A stretch of 23,331 bases of DNA from positions 43,526 to 66,856 of the forward strand of contig WELA01001939.1 of assembly GCA_009602735.1 (NCBI GenBank), written 5' to 3'. The DNA is from Mesotaenium endlicherianum. Its lineage: Eukaryota > Streptophyta > Zygnematophyceae > Zygnematales > Mesotaeniaceae. The notes under the pieces were generated by a model. The model saw nothing but the letters and a program-made list of their open reading frames with translations. It made no database searches and was not told the origin of the DNA. Of the stretch, positions 19,601-23,331 are shown in pieces (the stretch's first letter is position 1; each line of letters starts with the position of its first letter). Position numbers and translations under genes: made by a program.

Positions 19601-22600
19601 AGCATTGGGCCGGAAAATAAATGTTCTACAGTTATATTTGCTCATTGTCATGAAAATTAGTTCAGAAGGTCTGCTTTTGAAAATATCAGCATATCAGACC
19701 AGGGAGGCAATGCATGGAGGGGCAGAGAAAGAGCGAGTACCAAATAGGACAGCTGGGGAAACTGCCTCACTGCTGGGGGCGTTATACTTGTTCCGTACTG
19801 CACCTGGCAGCAGCTGCACCTGGACAGGTGTCTGCTCCTTTGCTGGGCTCACCTGTTGACATGTCATCCCCCGCGTACAGACAGGTACAAGTCAGTCACC
19901 TTCTCTGCAGCTTTTTTCACGCCAGCCCCCCTTCCCCCCCCCACCATTACACACACACATACCCAATTGCAAGTGGGTGTAGCAAAAGCACGCAAAAAAA
20001 AGCAAGCAGGCATGCCGCCACACACCCAGTAAGAAGGTCCCGGAGTGACAGCCCACAAGAGTGGGGCGCAAGCAGGCGAGCGAGCAAGAGCAAGTGAGTG
20101 GGCGCGCACCACACAGAGAGTGGGTTGACGCACGACGTGGACCAAAGTCTGCAAGAGCAATGGGCAAGTGCGCGAGCAAGCGCTTGCAAACGCATGCGAG
20201 CACGGCCAAGCCCGCCAGAGTGAGGCGCAAGCAGGCGAGCGAGCAAGAGCGAGCGAGAGGGGGGACGCACCTGGAAGGTGAACTTGCGCATGTTGGTCGT
20301 TGCGTTTGTGAAGTTGGAGAGCGCGCCACCCGTCACGAGGAGGGCGCTGCGGATCTCCTCCGTGGTGTTGCCAGCTGGCATGCTGAAGCGCAGCACAAAG
20401 GCGAGCGACGAGCTGTCGCTTGCTCCCAGCACCGCCTGCATCCGGCCAGTGACGTTGGCCGCCCGAGGCTCAACAAGTGTCGCGATCTCGGCCACCATTG
20501 GCCTCCGATCTGCTTACAGACAGGTCCGGGGCAGATCCAGGGAGCAGTAAGTAACAAGGGGAAACAAACAGTAGTCAAAAGGAGTCAGCAATAATCAACA
20601 GGAGTCAGCATGGGTCAACTCCAAGGCTTTGCATACTTTCCCCCCAAGCATTCAGTGAAACCACGTCGGCCTCGACAACGACAAGTGGCAGCACGCGATT
20701 GTGCATGCGATTGCAGAGAAGTAGAGGACTCAGGAGCAATGGGCGTTTGCAAGCAAGCGAGTGCACTTCACTTCTCCCTGCGTCCTTGCCAACCACACAA
20801 AGCGAACAAACACCACCAAACGCCACCCGCCCTCGCACGCTCCACACAGACCCCAAAGTGCTCATTTACTACTGTATTCAGTCCCTCGAGACAGAGGGCT
20901 GAGCCGATGGGGAACGAGCAGAGCTTGGCAGGCAAATGCTAGAAGGGCACAGCAGAGGGGCCATAGGTAGAGCGAGCGCTCACACTACTCGGGCCAATAC
21001 TAGCCGCAGAGAGCCAGCGCAAGGCATCAGCTGTGGACGGCAGGCAGCGAATTGAGGGAGGAAAGTAGGGGAACGACAAGTGGGACGAGGATGGTGAAGG
21101 GAGGGAGAGGCGAGAGAGGCGGGGTGGGATGGGACACAGGGGGACAGGGTAAGAATGGGGAGGGACGCAGATAGAGGGGAGGGAGGGAGGCAGATGAAGG
21201 GAAAGAGGGAGAAGGAGAAGAGTGGCAAGGAAGGGGGGAGAAGAGAGGACAGTGCGTGCACGGAAGGAAACGAAGGAGGGAGGAGAAACTGACTGAAGCG
21301 GAAGAGGGCGGCAGGGCCGCCAGATGGAAGGGATGCGGAGCCCTCCGAGTCGACACACGCCCCCCGCGGCACGCGCACTGCCAGCCGTCCGGCTTCGGCC
21401 GTGAAGTTGACCACCACCACGTACTGCCGCCCGGCCTCGAGCTCCCTGAAGCTGCCAGGTAGCACCTCGGCGGGACCCCTCACTTGTACCTGCTCGCAGA
21501 TGCAACGCCCCACAATGCAATCTGCTATGCTTAGTAGGGCCAGATTTGGAGTGCTTGAGGTTGAGGTTGGGGTGACATTTAGGGTTAGGGCTAAGGTCAG
21601 GGATAGGGTTTGGATTAGTTCTGATTACACTGCTACCTAAGAAAGTCAGCCCACGCACCAGTAGCATCCCTTGCGCCTGCGCATGATGCAACGGAAGCTT
21701 CCACGAGGGGCCCTCTCCACTGAGGCACGCCAAAGCGTTTCGCACCCTGCCCCCTCTGCTGCTCTTGCACTTTTAAACAGCGTGACAAACAAGAAAGTCA
21801 GCCGGCTCTCTCAGCTCTGCCAAAAAGGACCCGCACGTCATTCTCTTTTGCAGATGTGGGCGAGAAAGTGTCCGGACCAAAAGCGTCCGGCCAGCGAGTG
21901 CTCTCTATCTGCCCGTCGCGTGCCAGACGTCTGATCCATCTGATCAACAGCTTTCACTGAGCCCCCTAATCGAGCCACCCCGCTCTATCTGCCATCAGTA
22001 AGCAGGCAGCCGGATCAACCTCTAGCAAGCCAGAGCAAGCTAAGCTTCCCTCTATGTGTGTAAGCTCTGCTGTTCCTTAAGACAAGCAGTTGCTCCTGCC
22101 CCCATCTCCCCCCCCCCCCGCGGCCTCGGCCTCAAGGGCAGGCTCCCCGCGAGCCCAGAAGAGAACGCCTCCCACGCGCGTGGGCGGTGTTAGCAAGGGT
22201 TGGACTTGGGAGGCAACTATTCCTTGCGTGCGCGCCCCCACGACCTCAATTGGATGGGCCTCCCCGCTGTAGATGCCAGCCTGAAGAGCCCCCCCAACTC
22301 CCTCGTTCTGGAGCAGGTGGGATGGTCATTAAGGTCAACAAGGGCGAGCTTGCAGAGCGGACAGGAAGAAAGATGTTGGCCACCAGCCCGCAAGTGCTAA
22401 CAGAGGCGCAGCAGAGGCGCAGCTGGCAGCAGAAGTGCAGCAGGAAAAAGTGGCTGGCCAATCACAGGGAGCCTTGAGAGCAGAGAGGTAAGCCTGTGGG
22501 GCCCGCCCCGCAAGGGGCAGCGGCGGCGCAGGCCAAGTGGAGGCGCGCTGACTCAACTCAGGAACTGGCAGCCAAGAGAGGTTATAGAGAGGTTACGGGC

Positions 22601-22885
22601 TAGGGGGAGCTAGGAGAGTGCTAGGAGTGCGGGAAAGGAGTGGACGTGGCCCACCCCCGCAACTGGCAGGAGAGGCGCAGCAGGGAGGGGGCTTGGCTTA
22701 GAGGCTGGGCTTAGAGAGGAAACTTGGAGAGGCGCAGAGGGGGTGTGGGGGGCCCACCCCGCAAGCGGCAGCGGAGGTGCAGGTGAAGTGGAGGCAGGCC
22801 TCCGAGAAGGAGACTCGCACGGTGGCTGAGCTGGCGTTGAAGGGCACCGGCGAGATGGTAATTGTCGCCTCAGGCCCCCCCGTAT
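10278..22885 (-). CDS. Large mosaic membrane protein: Ig-like ectodomain, TRP-like multi-pass region, long disordered tail (5' end outside window)
   Basis: Exons in transcription order: 22885-22797 (3' end unsure), 21489-21294, 20509-20271, 19852-19741, 19442-19205, 18796-18709, 18448-18070, 17569-16454, 15947-15544, 15483-15222, 14970-14617, 14366-14184, 13058-10278. From 21489 on, every junction has GT and AG and the phases match, giving about 2,100 residues. The N-terminal part holds bacterial-type Ig-like domains (motifs ATFSAPVTKF, LLVTGGALSNFT). Next come a small-residue membrane helix, GMAGHVQMIALLDWV, a charged loop and about eight helices. The protein ends in a disordered tail. The layout resembles large algal TRP-like/adhesion membrane proteins, so a mechanosensory or surface channel role is possible but inferred. 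No pore or selectivity motif was identified. The start lies beyond the right edge. Exon 18448-18070 carries one base too many. Confidence 0.72.
10545..10640 (-). other. Paired Y-[IM]-P-x-x-L-R motif in the tail
   Basis: EYIPEHLRRLREELEKK (YIPEHLR at 10640-10620) is followed 18 residues later by NDYMPANLR (10565-10545). An acidic stretch lies before and a Ser-rich stretch after. The pair looks like a repeated short interaction motif within otherwise disordered sequence. Confidence 0.6.
13059..14183 (-). other. Intron between the last two exons of the large gene
   Basis: The donor GTTCGC follows the Gln codon ending at 14184; the acceptor lies at 13060-13059. The intron holds a poly-C tract with one N (13636-13694), CACGCA/GCATGC-rich sequence at about 13900-14110 and GA-rich sequence near the acceptor. 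No exon is recognised. Confidence 0.7.
13636..13694. repeat. Poly-C tract with ambiguous base
   Basis: About 59 C residues are broken only by N at 13659 and G at 13663. The true length is probably unresolved; the N marks a weak point of the assembly. Confidence 0.95.
14184..14366 (-). CDS. Large-gene exon: amphipathic loop and membrane segment
   Basis: 61 codons, phase 0 at both ends. The acceptor is TTTCCTTGCAG and the donor CAG|GTTCGC. GLAEEEGLGAQSG leads into AAYAVAYRAAVGVLLGAFA, a membrane helix, and SSYTQ, which joins directly to ASLLLGL of the last exon. In TRP-like algal proteins a Tyr-Arg-containing helix of this kind follows the cytoplasmic loop. Confidence 0.72.
14617..14970 (-). 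CDS. Large-gene exon: membrane segment and W-G-I-L-F-E-S-Y motif
   Basis: 118 codons, phase 0 at both ends (acceptor ATGACAG, donor CAT|GTGAGG). It reads LIFSCYHLNLDPYPRPFNGL, then the helix LAYALLCLFTMQQL, a Gly/Ser linker and AARWGILFESYRR. The last resembles the Y-G-F-L-Y-x-x-Y-R element that I recall from algal TRP-like proteins. An earlier donor at 14678 (GTGGCA, phase 1) is possible but finds no better partner. Confidence 0.68.
15222..15483 (-). CDS. Large-gene exon: short Cys-containing loop and Leu-rich membrane helix
   Basis: The exon begins in phase 2 after GGTGCAG and ends phase 0 at GAT|GTGCGT. It encodes KAAYFWSTFKPDAKCLYCGW, then LDEFMGGCAGGSVGE, then the helix IIGGLLLLLLVVPAALLSTW. 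The Leu run is a CTG/CTT codon repeat. The two Cys of C-L-Y-C could be paired if this loop is extracellular. Confidence 0.72.
15544..15947 (-). CDS. Large-gene exon: two membrane helices
   Basis: The exon starts phase 0 after CATCAG and ends phase 2 at the donor GTAAGC. ILWWVAVTLAASVLLRAIATLAL and ELFLLALAVPPVCLAASILIAG are clear membrane helices, separated by a Ser/Gly/Arg loop of about 35 residues. The end is Pro-rich. A donor at 15649 (GTGCGG, phase 1) would drop the Pro-rich end but has no phase-compatible acceptor. The chosen donor leaves an intron of only 60 nt (15484-15543). Confidence 0.65.
15948..16453 (-). other. Intron of the large gene
   Basis: It starts GTACTT after the Glu codon ending at 16454 and ends in the acceptor at 15949-15948. 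A short TTAGGGCTAGGG telomere-like patch lies at about 16401-16413 on the + strand. No exon is recognised. Confidence 0.7.
16454..17569 (-). CDS. Large-gene exon: G-H-V-Q motif and Glu/Gln-rich charged loop
   Basis: 372 codons, phase 0 at both ends. It opens GMAGHVQMIALLDWVAAPLS and then HRLRWMVPSLSLPWEDATSP, which match the N/G-H-x-Q...W...LPW pattern that I recall from the first intracellular part of algal TRP-like proteins. About residues 155-215 are almost only Glu, Gln, Lys and Gly (EEQEEEQQQEQEEEKQDKQE onward) and probably form a long charged helix. The rest is low complexity up to QYSQLYE, which joins the next exon. Confidence 0.75.
17570..18069 (-). other. Intron of the large gene with CA repeats and a copied acceptor
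   Basis: The donor GTAAGA (18069 downward) and acceptor GTCGTAG (17570) give 500 nt. It contains (CA)n-type repeats at about 17611-17640 and 17817-17925, and a second copy of the acceptor-side exon start at 17672-17697. Confidence 0.75.
17672..17697 (-). repeat. Copy of the exon start (26 bp) inside the preceding intron
   Basis: 26 bp are identical to 17546-17571, the acceptor plus first eight codons of the G-H-V-Q exon, 126 bp away. The copy also has a pyrimidine-rich stretch and a CGCAG before it, so it could work as a 3' splice site. It would encode GMAGHVQMLAHA followed by a stop. Confidence 0.8.
18070..18448 (-). CDS. Large-gene exon: first membrane helix, with one extra base
   Basis: Upstream half, one frame: DRSTKIQWELDDILRPSFRI and onward. 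Downstream half, +1 frame: MPRLGMTWGGMADKVPAVSK, then the small-residue helix LSAVVTVGMATTAATSGALT and NLL|GTAAGA. No AG acceptor lies between the last stop of the second frame (about 18311) and the helix. The exon length (379) is one more than a multiple of three while both ends are phase 0. A one-base insertion, for example in the T5G4 run at about 18293-18301, would explain it. Confidence 0.55.
18558..18600. repeat. (GA)n / G-rich microsatellite
   Basis: GAGAGA runs pass into GGGGAGGGGGG within an intron of the large - strand gene (sense strand: TC/CCT). A related GAGGAGAG run lies at about 18811-18838, in the polypyrimidine tract of the next acceptor. Confidence 0.9.
18709..18796 (-). CDS. 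Large-gene exon: second half of Ig-like domain 3
   Basis: The acceptor CTCCTGCAG is entered in phase 2 and the donor TCG|GTGGGG is phase 0. It encodes FEAAGPSVYDFSVAVDDEKE and then GATAAIIS, the Y-x-F-x-V and alternating-strand end expected of an Ig-like fold. An N lies at 18694, just beyond the donor. Confidence 0.6.
19205..19442 (-). CDS. Large-gene exon: Ser/Thr-rich linker and first half of Ig-like domain 3
   Basis: Entered in phase 1 (acceptor TTCTCACAG), left in phase 2 (donor GTACGT). A Ser/Thr/Asn-rich linker (SSGNSTITTTATNSSSAVSS, AGC/AAC codon repeats) precedes VIRLRATFSAPVTKFQQSML and LSLSGASLLE. The F-S-x-P-V-x-x-F-x-x-x-x-L-x-x-S-G-A pattern is that of bacterial-type Ig-like repeats. 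The linker has many potential glycosylation sites. Confidence 0.7.
19741..19852 (-). CDS. Large-gene exon: second half of Ig-like domain 2
   Basis: Phase 0 acceptor (GTCAACAG), phase 1 donor (GTACTC). Encodes VSPAKEQTPVQVQLLPGAVR and then NKYNAPSSEAVSPAVLF. Together with the preceding exon this gives FTFQVSPA...VQVQLLPGAV, the usual last strands of this Ig-like fold. Confidence 0.62.
19853..20270 (-). other. Intron of the large gene with a duplicated donor region
   Basis: The donor GTGCGT starts at 20270. Its first 50 or so bases recur, about 85 percent alike by eye, at 20060-20110, about 160 bp further in. Both copies contain GCAAGCAGGCGAGCGAGCAA on the + strand. Confidence 0.75.
20271..20509 (-). 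CDS. Large-gene exon: first half of Ig-like domain 2
   Basis: Phase 1 acceptor (CTGTAAGCAG), phase 0 donor (CAG|GTGCGT). Encodes VAEIATLVEPRAANVTGRMQ, then LAFVLRFSMPAGNTTEEIRS and LLVTGGALSNFTNATTNMRK. The F-S-x-P-x-G...L-x-V-T-G-G-x-L-S-N-F pattern is a clear bacterial-type Ig-like signature, and four N-x-S/T sequons fit an extracellular position. Confidence 0.78.
20510..21293 (-). other. Intron of the large gene
   Basis: Donor GTCAGT (21293), acceptor AAGCAG (20510). The donor-proximal half is a long pyrimidine tract in the sense strand (+ strand purine-rich, about 21055-21290). No exon is recognised. Confidence 0.65.
21055..21290. repeat. Long purine-rich (GGGAGG-like) tract
   Basis: About 235 bp of mostly A and G on the + strand, with GGGAGGGAGG blocks. 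In the transcribed sense of the large gene it is a polypyrimidine tract, like the one at 1560-1727 in the FAD oxidoreductase gene. Confidence 0.85.
21294..21489 (-). CDS. Large-gene exon: end of Ig-like domain 1
   Basis: The acceptor GCGAGCAG is followed by VQVRGPAEVLPGSFRELEAG, then RQYVVVVNFTAEAGRLAVRV and PRGACVDSEGSASLP. The Y-x-V-x-V...G-x-x-x-V-x-V-P-x-G-A-x-x-D-x-x-G pattern is the typical last part of a bacterial-type Ig-like domain. The donor GTCAGT in phase 1 fits the next exon; this donor choice is the least certain of the chain. Confidence 0.7.
21490..22796 (-). other. Probable intron(s) of the large gene; no certain exon
   Basis: A short connecting exon should exist here to complete Ig-like domain 1, but none was identified with confidence. 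The stretch includes a telomere-like patch (21544-21620) and a repeated C-rich block (22498-22797). An open - strand stretch at about 22135-22264 (GEAHPIEVVGARTQGIVASQ) is possible but unrecognised. Confidence 0.45.
21544..21620 (+). repeat. Interstitial telomere-like degenerate repeat
   Basis: GTTGAGGTTGGGGT, ATTTAGGGTTAGGGCTAAGG and GGGATAGGGTTTGG occur in about 75 bp, mixing TTAGGG and TTTAGGG units with mismatches. It is intronic and lies on the antisense side of the large gene. Confidence 0.8.
22498..22797. repeat. C-rich repeat block, about three diverged copies
   Basis: Copies at about 22498-22545 and 22744-22797 share GGCC-Y-ACCCCGCAAG, GGCAGCGG-GG-GCAGG and AAGTGGAGGC in the same order. 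A shorter copy (GGCCCACCCCCGCAA) lies near 22650. The rightmost copy overlaps the end of the first Ig-like exon. Confidence 0.7.
22797..22885 (-). CDS. Large-gene exon: start of Ig-like domain 1
   Basis: After the acceptor TACGTCCGCAG the frame reads TGGPEATITISPVPFNASSA and TVRVSFSEA, matching the D-x-x-x-P-x-x-T-I-S...x-x-V-x-V-x-F-S-E-x start of bacterial-type Ig-like repeats. The 3' end is unclear because the downstream sequence belongs to the C-rich repeat block. One candidate donor is GGG|GTGGGC about 40 nt on. Confidence 0.58.
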
Positions 22886-23331
22886 CTGCGGACGTAAGGA
22901 TACCCAGCCAAAGAGCCAAAGAGCGCGAGCGGCTTGAGTGGGTTGAGTGAGTTGAGTGAGTTGATGAAATGAGAGGTTCATGATCTGAAGGACGTGGGCC
23001 ACGGCGGCGTCACCGAACGGGCAGGCGTGCACGCGTGCTTGCGTGCGTGCTTGCGTGCGTGCGTGCGTGCACTCGTTCAGGCGACAAACGGGGGGAGTAC
23101 AAGTACGCTGGGTGCATGCATCCGCAGCAGTGCGTGCCACTCTCCCCACCATGCCGGCCCTGCTGCTCAAAAGTGCTCGCCACATAGTCCATCGGAGAAA
23201 AAGCCTATGCGCTCGCGCACGCGTGCGTGCGTGCGTGCGTACAAGCGGCAGCTTTTTCAAGGGCAAGCGCACTCTTATGCTGCCAGTGGAAGTGTAACAG
23301 CCGTTACCTTAAGGGCAGCCCACCCCCCCCC
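22886..23331 (-). other. Probable intron of the large gene at the right edge
   Basis: No exon is recognised. It holds (GCGT)n microsatellites (about 23036-23069 and 23221-23240), TGAGTTGAGTG repeats at about 22935-22965, and ends in a run of C. Confidence 0.5.

Noticed and set aside
1..23331. Transposons, tRNA or rRNA genes
   Set aside because: No reverse transcriptase, transposase or integrase motifs, terminal repeats, or recognisable tRNA/rRNA sequence were seen on either strand.

Overview
The window looks like nuclear DNA of a GC-rich, intron-rich photosynthetic eukaryote, most likely a green alga. This is inferred from GT-AG introns with matching phases, very many simple repeats, a plant/algal-type FAD oxidoreductase, and an alga-style mosaic membrane protein. 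The species cannot be named from this sequence. Two ambiguous bases (one inside a poly-C tract) and at least three frame discontinuities warn that the assembly may hold indel errors.

Layout. (1) At 1-2983 on the + strand is the 3' part of a gene for a carotenoid-isomerase/phytoene-desaturase-like FAD oxidoreductase. Three exons are visible. Its introns are full of microsatellites, a 19-bp triplication and a degenerate GGGTTT array. (2) At about 2990-10200 is a visibly more AT-rich block. It holds a compact two-exon NTF2/SnoaL-like gene on the - strand (4388-5135) and an F-box/leucine-rich-repeat-like gene on the + strand (6940-8994) with two frame lesions. Three stretches of 1.3-1.8 kb in this block show no recognisable gene. 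(3) From 10278 to beyond the right edge on the - strand is one very large multi-exon gene. Twelve exons were chained by compatible splice phases, plus one more exon upstream. It encodes Ig-like extracellular domains, a membrane segment followed by a G-H-V-Q motif, a Glu/Gln-rich charged loop, about eight further membrane segments, and a disordered cytoplasmic tail of roughly 800 residues. This matches my memory of the large Ig-domain/TRP-like membrane proteins of algae, but the channel assignment is tentative.

How the parts relate. The three genes and the partial one show no common pathway, so no operon-like or defence-like system is evident. The most unusual signals are structural. Several intronic repeats begin at or overlap splice junctions, including a 26-bp copy of an acceptor-side exon start. 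The 10-bp palindrome GCCAGCTGGC occurs six times in 9 kb. The FAD enzyme carries a 124-residue acidic insert.
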